DNA from: Seminavis robusta | Taxonomy: Eukaryota > Bacillariophyta > Bacillariophyceae > Naviculales > Naviculaceae | Length of the DNA stretch: 34,626 nucleotides | Direction of reading: 5' to 3' | NCBI GenBank assembly: GCA_903772945.1 | Contig: CAICTM010001190.1 | Location: 1-34,626, forward strand | In this document: positions 1 through 10,008 of the stretch, one piece after another | Layout of the letters: the number at the start of each line of letters is the position of its first letter | Numbering within the stretch: the first letter of the stretch is position 1 | Notes under the pieces: model-generated | What the model saw: the letters and a program-made list of their open reading frames with translations, nothing else | Told to the model about the DNA's origin: nothing | Databases searched by the model: none | Program-made: the position numbers and the translations under genes

Positions 1-2799
1 ACCACCACCACCACCACCATAGTTGCCGGAAAAGTGTCCATTCCATCCATAAACATGACCACCATGATGTCCACCGGTAAGTTGATTGTTATTGTTTCCA
101 TCCGGTTTGTTCGACGATGGTGTCATTCCCACCGGAGGAGGATACATATTGTATTGTGGTGGTGGGGGTGGGGGCATGGAATAGTGTGGGTATCCATACG
201 GTGGTTGATATGGGTAGGGATACGGATATGGGACGGGGGGAAACACTTGTGGGATTGGTGGTACGGGTGGATTGTTTTCCTTTCCTTTTGATTCCAAACT
301 TTGACGTCGAAGACGTTCTAGTTCTTTTCGTTCCGGGTCCTGTTCACGACGATATGCCTCTAACTCCTTTCTCTCCGCTGTATTCAACGTGCTTCCCCGT
401 GCAGGCTTCTTGGATGGAGGAGTGTCTTGAGTAAGATCTTCCACCGGCAACCCGGTCGACTTCCTCTTTGCACGAGATACACCTACGGAACCGATTGCAT
501 TCATTGCCTGGGCCTTCAGAGCAAGAGTACTCTCTGTATAGTGCTTTTGTGTGTCAATGCTCTTATGACCCATTTGTCGAGCCACGGCATGCGGATCCAC
601 GCCAAGACCTTTCATGATGGTGCATGCCTTTGCTCTCAGCGCATGACCTGATGCCACTTTTTTGGCATCCTGTACTCCAATCTTGGCACAGAATTGCTTG
701 ACAAAAAGACAATGTTTGTTATGGCTGACGTTTCCATCCTTCTTGGCAATGTCCGGATCGCTCGGTTTGAACCAGACATCATAGTCTTTGACTGGTCGTG
801 GGCACTCTGGATGACTTTTGTTCCAATCGATATCCCGCTGTTTGAGTCTTGCATTTTCGATCTTTGACTCTTTTTCGGTGTACGGATATGCGTAAAATCC
901 AACTGCATCGGGATGCATGTGCTCGACGAATGTGTCATGCCAATCAACCGGGTTGTAATCAAGGTCGGGACGATTGATCATGGTCTTGATCCTTTCGGAT
1001 TCGGGAGGAAGACTAGTGTTGCCGAATTCAACTTGCTCTGTCTTCGAAAAGGGCACAAAGAATCCTCTCCATTCCGTACCACCAATCTTGCCATCCAAGT
1101 CATCATCAAAATCATCGTCATACACTCCACTCCGAAGATATTCTTTACGAGTATTCACGTGGTCACCTTTCCCTCGAAAACACAAGAACAGTCCATTGTT
1201 GAAGTGTACACTCAGGAAGACATCATGTCGGTTGGTGATTTTGATCACGCCTTCTCGGACGGCTTTACAAGCAAGTTTGAGAACATTCTCTTTGATTCTC
1301 TTCCTTTCTTTGTTGGTGGCAAATGTCTTGTCAACTTTGCGGATGGATGCCCAGTGTTCTTTCATTACTCCATGGAATTCTCCCGGACTATTGAAGTCTT
1401 TGTCAAAGTCGAACTGAATACCTTTGCGTTTCAGCACTGCGAACGCACCACGAAAGAACTGTTCCGTGGAATTTGGTTGAAAGGGATCACCTTTGGTTCC
1501 GTTTTTGCCGATTTTCTTGTTGAGGTTGAGACCGACCACAATGCAAGCTTTGTTGAGAATATCATGTGTCTGTTTGTCGCGGGAAAAGCCAAGAACATTG
1601 AAGAAGGCATAGTCCAATGCCTTTGCATCCTTGCTGTATCCGTTGTACCGAACTGGGACTTTCTGGAGTAGGGGTTCGAATGGTTTTCCTCCATGGTCCT
1701 TGAGTATCTGGAAGAATCGATTTTCATTCGACACTTTCCTTGTTTCTGTCTCTTTGGTGTTCTTTCCTCGCTTGGTGTTCTTCACAAGATTCTGCTTTTC
1801 GGTACTCATTCCATCAAACCCGTGTTCATGTGCAAGCTCGAGCACTCTTTGAGCAAGGGCGGCATCATTGTGATTTTTCGAGTTCTCTTTCGGTTGTGGT
1901 GGTGGCACTGGTTTCTTCCTTCCATATGGGTTTTGGTACTGTCCAGCAATGAACCTTCGAGGAGGAGGAGGCATATTAGGAACAAATGCAGAAGGGCTTT
2001 CTGAATTCTCATTCAAGTCAAGGTCTTGTCTCATGAAACTGTCTGAAAATCCATTTTCTTTGACTTGGGCACGTGCTTTCTCTTTGCGCGCATCATTTGC
2101 CATTCGAAGTTTCTGTTGTCGACTTGGTGGAGACTGTGATGGTGGTTGTGCGAGACCAAGAAGCAGCCCTGCTCCTTCAAGTTGGGTGGAGGTGGGATCA
2201 ACAATGAGTGGAGACTTGCCTGTGAATTCATTCTCTTCTCGGTCACCAGTCCACTCTTCTCCATTCTCAAATTTGACTTGCTTCACAAGGACTTGCGACG
2301 GATGAAATGGAGAACACTCTCGAGTTCCAATATGCACGGCTTCTCCTTGGGACACGAGCTCATTGACTTTCTCTGCCCTGGTCTTTGGTTCTGGTTGTAC
2401 TGAGAACGCTGCTCCAACCATGTCTGGTGACCGGCGAGAACCGTCCTCGTCGCCGTTCTCGTCGCCAGAAGAATCAGGAAGTAGAAAGCATTGAGTCGGT
2501 GATTCTCTGGATTCCACGGGTTCTTTTCCTTCTCCATCCTCATCCTCATCTTCACTGGAGCTGGAGTCACCGAAATTCTTGACTACAAAATCTCCTGCTT
2601 GAGGATGTGAGTATCGATCTTCGAATGAAGTGATCTTGTTCCGGTCCACACTTTCTTCTTCGTCTTCACTTTCTTCTTCAATCGGCCGTTGGGTGAGTAC
2701 AAGGTTGCCATCTTCTGTGTCTTTTTGGATGGCTTCAAGCTGAGAACATAGAGACTTCCCTCTGGGCTTGATTTTGGCAGTTCCACGGGTGACCACCAT
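1..2799 (-). CDS. Crypton-like tyrosine recombinase, large, C-terminus beyond window edge
   Basis: Reading the minus strand from the ATG at 2799-2797, all 933 codons to base 1 are open, and an in-frame TAG lies just upstream of the ATG. There is no stop inside the window, so the gene is partial at its 3' end. Residues ~434-560 resemble the core-binding and first catalytic part of Crypton / ZMYM-QRICH1 (DUF3504-type) recombinases, with an Asn-Asn-Gly-Leu stretch leading to Phe-Arg-Gly-Lys-Gly-Asp-His. The likely catalytic Arg is R542. The C-terminal box has H719-x-x-R722 (GHALR), G744-H745 and Y754 (QKHY). The nine-residue H745-to-Y754 spacing is typical of tyrosine recombinases. Between R542 and H719 is a longer insertion than in phage-type enzymes. 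Residues 1-330 are acidic and low complexity. Residues ~800-933 are Lys/Glu-rich, then Pro/Tyr-rich, then poly-Gly. No intron is visible. The expected role is DNA strand exchange for a mobile element or a domesticated descendant. The fold is seen from motifs; the Crypton assignment is from memory of the family. Confidence 0.82.
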   Translation of the reverse strand, partial: MVVTRGTAKIKPRGKSLCSQLEAIQKDTEDGNLVLTQRPIEEESEDEEESVDRNKITSFEDRYSHPQAGDFVVKNFGDSSSSEDEDEDGEGKEPVESRESPTQCFLLPDSSGDENGDEDGSRRSPDMVGAAFSVQPEPKTRAEKVNELVSQGEAVHIGTRECSPFHPSQVLVKQVKFENGEEWTGDREENEFTGKSPLIVDPTSTQLEGAGLLLGLAQPPSQSPPSRQQKLRMANDARKEKARAQVKENGFSDSFMRQDLDLNENSESPSAFVPNMPPPPRRFIAGQYQNPYGRKKPVPPPQPKENSKNHNDAALAQRVLELAHEHGFDGMSTEKQNLVKNTKRGKNTKETETRKVSNENRFFQILKDHGGKPFEPLLQKVPVRYNGYSKDAKALDYAFFNVLGFSRDKQTHDILNKACIVVGLNLNKKIGKNGTKGDPFQPNSTEQFFRGAFAVLKRKGIQFDFDKDFNSPGEFHGVMKEHWASIRKVDKTFATNKERKRIKENVLKLACKAVREGVIKITNRHDVFLSVHFNNGLFLCFRGKGDHVNTRKEYLRSGVYDDDFDDDLDGKIGGTEWRGFFVPFSKTEQVEFGNTSLPPESERIKTMINRPDLDYNPVDWHDTFVEHMHPDAVGFYAYPYTEKESKIENARLKQRDIDWNKSHPECPRPVKDYDVWFKPSDPDIAKKDGNVSHNKHCLFVKQFCAKIGVQDAKKVASGHALRAKACTIMKGLGVDPHAVARQMGHKSIDTQKHYTESTLALKAQAMNAIGSVGVSRAKRKSTGLPVEDLTQDTPPSKKPARGSTLNTAERKELEAYRREQDPERKELERLRRQSLESKGKENNPPVPPIPQVFPPVPYPYPYPYQPPYGYPHYSMPPPPPPQYNMYPPPVGMTPSSNKPDGNNNNQLTGGHHGGHVYGWNGHFSGNYGGGGGG

Positions 2800-3550
2800 G
2801 ATGAAACAGAGCTAGCTAGACTACAACAAACAATCCGATGAATGTGTTGTCGCATGTGTGGACAAAGCAAACTGTTGGTTCGGTTATTGAGTTTATCACT
2901 CTGCAGTGTAAAGAATAAGCCAAAAGACTGTTAATACACACCACAGATGTCTATTCCCAACAAAACCAAACCACCAACGCAGGACGGACGGGCTTGGGCG
3001 GAGCCCAGCGCCCTCCCTCCCATCGCGCGCCCGTATGGGCGCCCATCGGGCCTGCTTTTGGTGGTCTGTTTTTATTAAAAGCAAACCTTGGTACTATCCA
3101 TACTAGCTAGTGCGTAATGGATGACTTTGACCTTTTCTGGGAGCTGTTCGGCTGGCAACACAATAGCACACGATGCCCCAAAGCGAACCCTCTTATTAGG
3201 CAGCAAACTAGCTGTACCGTAGCTAGCTAGAGAGGCAGAGCCAGCTGCATGAGCGATAGTTTCTTCTACCGGTAGGTACGGGTACCGTACCATACGAACC
3301 GGAGAGCACAGTCGTACCGAAACGATTTTAGGTGACATGAGGCTAAGACCAATAGAGGAGGCAACTACTGGAAACGGCTTTGCTGGCTTTAAATGACAAC
3401 CGCCATCGTTTCGCGCCTCTTGCACAAAGAAGCGCCATTTTGCTTGCTTGGCATTGCTTGCCTTTCAGGTTCATTTTTCCGCCTCGCTCCTTCATTCCTT
3501 CACAAATAATCATCTACCGTATCTACCAGTATCTCTGCACGGTTGTGAGG
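2800..3550. promoter_or_regulatory. Divergent intergenic region between recombinase and MSH6
   Basis: These 751 bases separate two start codons facing away from each other, so promoters for both genes must lie here unless the recombinase is silent. I see CTAGCTAG at 2812-2819 (13 bp before the recombinase ATG), 3103-3110 and 3223-3230, and TACCGGTA at 3267-3274. A GC-rich block at ~2975-3055 holds a perfect 12-bp palindrome, ATGGGCGCCCAT, at 3035-3046. No RNA gene or convincing TATA box was recognised. Confidence 0.5.
3035..3046. repeat. 12-bp perfect palindrome in GC-rich block
   Basis: ATGGGCGCCCAT is its own reverse complement. It sits in a GC-rich stretch (~2975-3055), which also has GGGCT/AGCCC arms at 2990-2994 and 3002-3006, in the divergent promoter region. 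Confidence 0.7.
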
Positions 3551-6500
3551 ATGTCGGCCAAGGTCTCGAAGAAGTCCAAGCAAAATGCTCTTGGGGCCCC
3601 CAAAACCAAGCAGAAGCAGATGGGTTTGTTCAGCTTCTTCAAAAAGAAAACTCCGACAGAAACAGTTGCCAAGGCTACAGGTACAGCCAAGACAAATGGA
3701 TCCTCCAAGGACGACGGTGGAAGTAGTGCGAAGAAAAGCAACAGTGCTAGTTCCCAACAACAACGATCTGTGTCCAGCACCGTGGTTCGTAATAGCGACC
3801 GCATGCTCAGGGGAATCAAAGTGAACAGCAAAATCGCCGTCTTTTGGCCGGACGATGGAAAATACTATCCAGGAAAAGTGACTCAAATTGACGCTCTGAA
3901 ACAGAAATGGCAAGTGACGTACGACGATGATTCAAATGAATGGATTGATCTGCGCCGCGAGAAATTCCGTTTGATCGACAATGACGATGAGGAGGAGGAT
4001 CTCTGCGATACCAGTGATGAAATGGAGGAGGACAAGGTGGTCAAACAAACTTCACAGCAAAAAGGCCGCCCTGCCAAGCGCCCAAGAATCAGTGACAGTG
4101 ATGACGAAGAAGAATTTGAAATGGACGACAACCCAGAAGCAGCGGTGGATGAAGAAGAGTTGGAAGACATGGAGGAAGAAGAGGAAGAAGAAGAGCTGGT
4201 CTACGATGACGACGATGATGAAGAAGAACCAGCAGTTGCAAAGAAGCGGAAAACACCCGCCAAAAATCGAAACTCAAGGACAACCGACAAGACCACTCCG
4301 AAGGTCTCTGTATCGATGTATCAGCCATGCACCGCAACACCGCCCAACAACACGACAGCGCCAACCAGCTTGGAGTCGTTTTCCGCGTTCAACTCAAAAC
4401 CAGGGTCACAAGTGAATACTCCCACTCGCATCACGCCTCCTTCTTTTTCCAAAGCGACTTCCTCTAGTGCTCCCAAGGAAAGTGCCAAGCTTTCAGCCGA
4501 CGAGGACATGGCCAACGGAGAGAAGGCACTTCCATTCATTGAATCTGTTGTCAACCCAGCTGGTGCTCATGTTCACAACCACCTCAAGTTCCTCCGCAAC
4601 CCCAAAGACGCACAGGGCCGCTCCAAGGGAGATCCAGGATACAATGCACGAACTCTGCGTTGGGACAGAAACGAGTTTTTGGAGTGCGTCAACAGAAACA
4701 AGCCCAAACAGCCCAAAAAAATGAGTCCAGGGGTGGAACAATGGTGGAAGACAAAGGCCCAGTATTTTGATACCGTACTTCTTTTTAAGACGGGCAAGTT
4801 CTACGAAATGTTTCACATGGATGCTGATATAGGGGTGCAACACGCTGGTTTGTCTTACATGAAAGGACATGTGGCACACGCTGGGTTCCCAGAGGTCAGC
4901 TATGCCACCATGGCCGATAAGCTGGTTCGAGCTGGATACAAAGTTGCGCGGTGCGAGCAAACTGAAACCCCAGATGCGCTCAAAGAGCGCAAGAAGAAAC
5001 AAAAGGGGATTCCAAACGTAGTCAATCGAGAAGTCTGCTCCATCATGACGGTCGGCACAAGGACCTGCTGCTACCTGGATGGGGACCTATCAATCAACGC
5101 CAGCGGAGAGGCTGGCATCGGCCCACTTCTTGCAATCAAAGAAAAGAAGATCGAGCAAAGCACCCAAGAGGATGACAGTGACCAAGATGGTGGCGTGATC
5201 CATCCCGTCTGTGAATATGGTATTGTGGCTGTGGACGCTTCTAGGGCCGAAATCACAATGGGACAGTTTGCCGATGATGCGATGCGCACTCGACTACACA
5301 CTCTTTTGTCCACACTCGCTCCATCAGAAGTTCTTGTCGAAGGCAGTGATCATGGCTCCTCAAAAGAGTTGCTATCAGTTCTCAAAACTGCCCGAGAGTC
5401 GTCTCCCTTCTTGATTGAAACTGTCGAGCAAAACGAGGCGTTTCCGAAGTCGACAGCCCTTGACCCCAGCATTCGACGAAAGCTTGACCGCAATAACGGC
5501 AAAGCGCAACCGTGGAACGTCGAGGAGACCATGGCCGAGCTCCACCGTAGGCAGTATTTCCCCCGTGGTTCCAAGCAGAACCACACTAGCACAAGCCGAT
5601 GGCCATCAGTGCTCCAGATGGCTGTCGAAGGGAATGCAGAGCTGGCACTATCGAGCCTCGGAGCCGTCTTGTTTTATCTCCAACGAAATCTCATCGATGA
5701 AGAGATTCTTAGTATGGGGCTAATCAAGGCGTACATTCCCGCGGAGGCTCCAGAAGATGAGGACGATAAGAACGGCGGCACAGCTGCGAATTCCCCAGAC
5801 AAGGCAGCACAACGTCAGACCCAGGGCGACGCTATTTGGAAACCAACCGCCTCCCAGGACGGCCAGGGAATGAGTGACGAGGAGACCACCTCGCACATGG
5901 CTATTGATGGCAACACGCTGTGCCAGTTGGAGATTCTCACCAACTCAATTGACCACAAGGAGGCCGGCAGTCTTTGGTCCAAGATCAACTTTACGAAGAC
6001 GCCGCATGGTACACGCCTCCTCAAAGCATGGGTGCTCCGCCCATTATTCCAGAAGGCTGAAATTGATAGAAGAGCGGATGCAGTGGAAGAATTGGGATCG
6101 GGCGACGCTGCAATGGCAATGGACGAAGCCAAGGCCCTGCTTTCTAAATGTGGAGACATCGAACGGCTTCTCGCTCGAATCCACGCAATGAGCGGCACAA
6201 AGTGTCCCGGATCCGACGAATCCGAAGGGATGATCCACCCCAGCTCGAGGGCTGTGTTGTATGAAACGAAAACTTACACGAAGCGTAAAGTGGGCGACTT
6301 CAAAAAAGTGCTCACCGGACTTCGCAGCGCGAGCAAAATCCCCGAACTCTTTGCCGACATTGACGTTTCTAGCCCGTTGCTTCGGAAACTGGTCAAGACA
6401 CCCAATGATGGAGGCTGTTTCCCAGATGTCGGGGAAGAGCTTGACTTTTTCTTTGAAACAGTTGACTTTGCTGCCGCCGAAAAGGGGGAGTGGGAACCAG

Positions 6501-7895
6501 GACGGGGCATCGACGAACTGTTCGACGAAGCTTGTGATGCCATTGACCAAATCCACCGCGAGCTGGAACAATATAAAGACGAAATGTGCGCCGTGCTCAC
6601 CCCCAAGAGTCTTGCTAGGAGTTCGTGGAAATATAGCGGCCTCGATTTGGATTCAAAAGACAAGTATATCATTGAGCTGCCCATTGGTGTAACGGTTCCA
6701 ACAGACTTTCGGATGGTGGGCAAGCGTGGAAAAGGGCAAAAGCAAATTTGCAAGTATCAATCTTCTGTGGTTCAGGTAAGTTTGTTCATACTTTCGAAGT
6801 GGATCTGCAAGCATCGCTCAACTTACATCCCCTTTCGTGCCGGAATAGGAGCTTGTCGTTTCGTTGGAACAAGCAATCGAGGCACACAAAGAGCGCAAGG
6901 CTCAGCACATGCAGCACGTGTTTGCTCGGTTTGACGCCAAACGAAACCTCTGGGAGCAAGTGAAACACGTTTCCGCCATGTTGGATGCACTTGGCTCCTT
7001 GGCTCACTTTTGTGGTCGGCCTGGCTACTGTCGGCCCCAAATCCTCGAGTGTCCTCCTGATGCAACTCCATGCATCGAGATTGTTCAGGGACGCCACCCA
7101 TGTGTCGAGTCCACCCCCGGCAGCGGTGAGTTCATTCCAAACGATCTCTCTCTTGGATCGAGCGAACGAGATGTTCAAGCCCCGTTGTCGCTTCTTCTGT
7201 CTGGACCCAACATGGGAGGCAAGTCGACGCTACTACGTCAGACTTGCCTCATCTCAATCTTGGCGCAGATTGGTGGCTACGTTCCAGCTGAGGCTTGCAC
7301 GTTGACCCCCGTCGACAGAATCATGACACGCCTTGGAGCCAGTGACAGGATCCTCCTGGGCTATTCAACATTCTTCTGTGAGCTCTTCGAGACCGCCTCT
7401 GCATTGAGATCTGCGACCCGACGTTCTTTGATTATCTTTGACGAGTTGGGTCGCGGCACAAATACGTGGGATGGCACGGCCATTGCGAGCGCTTGTCTTT
7501 CCTACATAGTGGATACTCTCAAGTGCCTTTCGCTCTTTGCAACCCATTACCACTCGCTTTTGGATGACAAGAAGAGCGATCCTAATGTTCGGTTGGGTCA
7601 CATGGAAAACTCTGTCAACAAGGCAGATGACACTGTCACCTTCCACTACACACTTGGGAACGGAGCGTGCCCCAAGAGCTTCGGAGTGAGCTGCGCACGT
7701 ATTGCTGGCCTTCCTGATGAGGTTTTGAAAAGGGCTCAGGCACTCAGTTCGCAATTTGAGACGGAAGCATCGCAGCAACAAAATGTCATCAAGATGATCA
7801 ATGAAGGAAGCTGCAAACTGACAGAGCTTGAAGAGCTATGGGACTCATTGCAGGGCAACAGCATGGACACGGACACGGCTGATGCCTCTGATTGA
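3551..7895 (+). CDS. MSH6: DNA mismatch repair protein MSH6 (MutS homolog, Tudor-containing)
   Basis: Two exons, 3551-6775 and 6849-7895, with a 73-bp GT-AG intron at phase 0, give 1423 aa (human MSH6 is 1360). The start is the first ATG in the frame; the open frame upstream to 3380 has none. Residues 23-30 (QMGLFSFF) are a canonical PIP box for binding PCNA. Residues ~88-141 form a Tudor-like chromatin-reader domain, as in plant MSH6, where animals have PWWP. An acidic Lys/Glu linker follows. The MutS domain I mismatch-reading Phe-x-Glu motif is at F417-Y418-E419. The ATPase has Walker A GPNMGGKST at 1194-1202, the signature GASD...GYSTF, and Walker B DELGRGT beginning at D1273. The protein pairs with MSH2 as MutS-alpha to recognise mismatches and small loops in the nucleus. 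It is divergent from the recombinase gene and convergent with eS8. A partial inverted copy lies at 10773-11344. Confidence 0.96.
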
Positions 7896-8267
7896 GCGCG
7901 GTGCACTATTGAACCTTCTTTACAGAAAGATCTCTCTCGAGTGGAACCGCACCCAGTAGTAATTTTCGTGGGATACTCTCCTGTTTAGTCTCCATGTTAG
8001 CCAACAGACTGCTCCCACCTTGTGTCCCGGCCTTGCTAGCGCAGCACGGTATCCAGTTCGAACCGTGCATTCCTCTCTAGCTAGAGCCCTGCGCGGTTGA
8101 GTGGCTCTTTCCTGTCACCCTCCTATCCGAATGTTAGGTGCGGAAGATCCGTTCTGCCATGATGTACTAGTACTCGGCGCATCTACCACTACGGTTCACT
8201 GCGAGGCTTTCAGAACAGCAAAATTGCTACTAGGAAGGTGCTATTACTTATACTTGTTTGAAACTGC
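7896..8267. other. Convergent 3' intergenic region (MSH6 / eS8)
   Basis: This 372-bp stretch lies between two gene ends and should contain both transcript terminators. It holds one CTAGCTAG at 8077-8084. I see no gene; a B-box-like GGTTCGAA on the minus strand near 8052-8060 lacks a complementary T-stem, so it is not called a tRNA. Confidence 0.5.
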
Positions 8268-8994
8268 TTATTTCTTAGTCATCTGCTTCTGGTAGAATGT
8301 CAACTCCTTTCCTTCCAAAATGTATCCATCACAGCGTCCAGTTTGTCCTGGTCTGGAAGTGATCTTGGCGAGAATACGACCAGATGCAAATTGCTGATCG
8401 AGTGCTGCTTCTACGGTACGGTCCTTTTGGCGAGTCTTGAGCTTCTTCTGTACCTTTTCTGACTTTTCAGTCAAGTCGATGGATATCTGTTGTCGCTCCT
8501 CTCCGGATGTTTTCTTGAGTCCCATCTTGACACCGTAGTGGGCCTCATACCATGACTTGAAAGGGTGGGCATCAATCATGACAATGGCACCCTTGACGAG
8601 TGTCTTGGTACGGACCAACTCGTTATTGGAAGCATTGTAGGTGACATCCAAAACACGGACCTTTCGAGTGCAGACTTCGGTTCCCCAAGAGAAGTTACCC
8701 GAGTCAAGACGCAAGGCACGAAATTTCATGTTTCCTCCACGGCAACGCACAGGGTGAATGCGCTTCTCACCAATTTTCGTCATGGCTGCGGGACGTCCCA
8801 ATTCGAACTTGCGCTTTTTGCGGAACTTGGCACGACGGCCTCCCGTCTCGCGGCGCTTGTGCCGCCCTTCACGTGTGATACCCTGTTGAGTGTAACAGAG
8901 AAAGAGAGACTACGTTAGCAAACCATACAACAACCACTGCTACTACATTCTACACCACCACCGCCACCGCGAAGGGGATTCATTGACTGACCAT
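8268..8994 (-). CDS. RPS8: 40S ribosomal protein eS8
   Basis: Exon 1 is only the ATG (8994-8992), followed by a GTCAGT donor. Exon 2 is 8882-8268 after a pyrimidine-rich CAACAG acceptor, giving 205 aa (human eS8 is 208). The mature start reads [16 protein letters not shown], and the conserved stretches GRPAA, RVRGGN-like [48 protein letters not shown] are all present, so the protein is complete. It is a structural component of the small ribosomal subunit that binds 18S rRNA. An intron directly after the start codon is common in ribosomal protein genes and hides the true N-terminus: the unspliced frame would wrongly start at an internal Gly. The gene is divergent from eIF1A with 372 bp between the start codons. 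Confidence 0.96.
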
Positions 8995-9366
8995 GGTTCT
9001 AGTAAAGTCGACTGTCTTCTACAACAATGGAGATGGCAGCAGGTACCAAGAGCAGTGACGAGGAGATGGAGAGGTCGTTGCTGCCAAGCAAATTCAAGTA
9101 AGAGGAAAGTAGTAAACGGGAAACGTACAGACGTAAGTTTTGATCCATTGAGTCGAGTCCTTAGTCGAATGGCAGTCGTCCAGACCACGTCAATGCACGT
9201 TTCAGGAACCAACAGCAAACTCAAATCCATTCACGCACCTGTCTGTCATTGAACATCGAACAGGAAGGAGAGCCAACACTTCCGAGACAACACCATCACA
9301 AAGAAGATCAAGGTAGCACTCAGTACCAGCACTAGCTAGCTAGTAAAAGACAACCGAGCAGGAACC
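8995..9366. promoter_or_regulatory. Bidirectional promoter region of eS8 and eIF1A
   Basis: This is the only DNA between the start codons of two translation genes on opposite strands. Two overlapping CTAGCTAG palindromes at 9332-9343 sit 24 bp upstream of the eIF1A ATG. No TATA box or named translation-gene element was recognised. Shared control is inferred from the arrangement only. Confidence 0.5.
9332..9343. repeat. Overlapping CTAGCTAG palindromes
   Basis: Two overlapping octamers lie 24 bp upstream of the eIF1A start. They represent a motif repeated at noncoding sites across the window (2812, 3103, 3223, 8077, 11403, 11886, 14883, 17201, 21953, 27173). Confidence 0.7.
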
Positions 9367-10008
9367 ATGCCGAAACCTAAAGGTATGTGTACTGTACTGT
9401 TGCGGCCACATTAGTGGACTAGTCGATGGGCCGGTTGAAGATATATGTACCCACTCACTTTTGTCTTACGTTTGTCGTGTTGTCTGACTGTAGGAAAGGG
9501 CGGGAAAAATCGAAGGCGAGGAAAAGGAGATGGCGAAGAGAGCAAGAGAGAACTTGAATTCAAGGAGGATGGTACGTCGGGGAAAGACAGTCCCCACTAA
9601 TCCGGTTGGGAATGGGTAGTGTCATTTGGAGCAGAAAGTCTCACTTGTGCAATATTGGGTCCTCTTTTTTATTGCTTAGGCCAGGAATATGCGCAAGTAG
9701 TAAAGATGTTGGGGAATGGCAGATGCGAGTGCTTTTGCTTTGATGGAGTTACCCGACTGGGACACATCAGAGGAAAGATGAGGAAAAAGGTGTGGATCAC
9801 GGCTGGTGACATTGTGCTCGTAGCAAAGCGTGATTTCCAAGATGAAAAAGTCGACATTGTGCACAAATACACTGCGGATGAAGCACGTAACTTGAAACAG
9901 TACGGAGAACTCCCAGAAACAGCACGTATTAACGAAACTGCCGTCGATATGGCAATGACAGCAGATGATGACGACAACGATATTGGAATTGACTTTGACG
10001 ACTTGTAA
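9367..10008 (+). CDS. EIF1A: Translation initiation factor eIF1A
   Basis: Three exons, 9367-9382, 9494-9571 and 9680-10008, joined at phase 1 both times, give 140 aa (human eIF1AX is 144). Exons 1-2 encode the basic tail [16 protein letters not shown] and the conserved [14 protein letters not shown] junction. Exon 3 holds the OB fold ([31 protein letters not shown]) and the helical part ([16 protein letters not shown]). The C-terminus ends in the usual acidic D/E tail with DIGIDFDDL. eIF1A binds the A-site region of the 40S subunit and with eIF1 promotes scanning and start-codon choice. Its neighbour on the other strand is a 40S protein, eS8. The unspliced frame of exon 3 extends upstream into the intron and should not be used as the N-terminus. 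Confidence 0.96.

Noticed and set aside
913-1671. 252-aa plus-strand open frame
   Set aside because: It is antisense to the recombinase frame, which has clear catalytic motifs, and its own translation has no recognisable domain.
3380-3550. Upstream extension of the MSH6 frame
   Set aside because: It has no ATG, and the family-typical PIP box lies just after the ATG at 3551.
8052-8075. Minus-strand GGTTCGAA resembling a tRNA B box
   Set aside because: The flanking bases cannot form the T-stem and no acceptor or anticodon arms were found.
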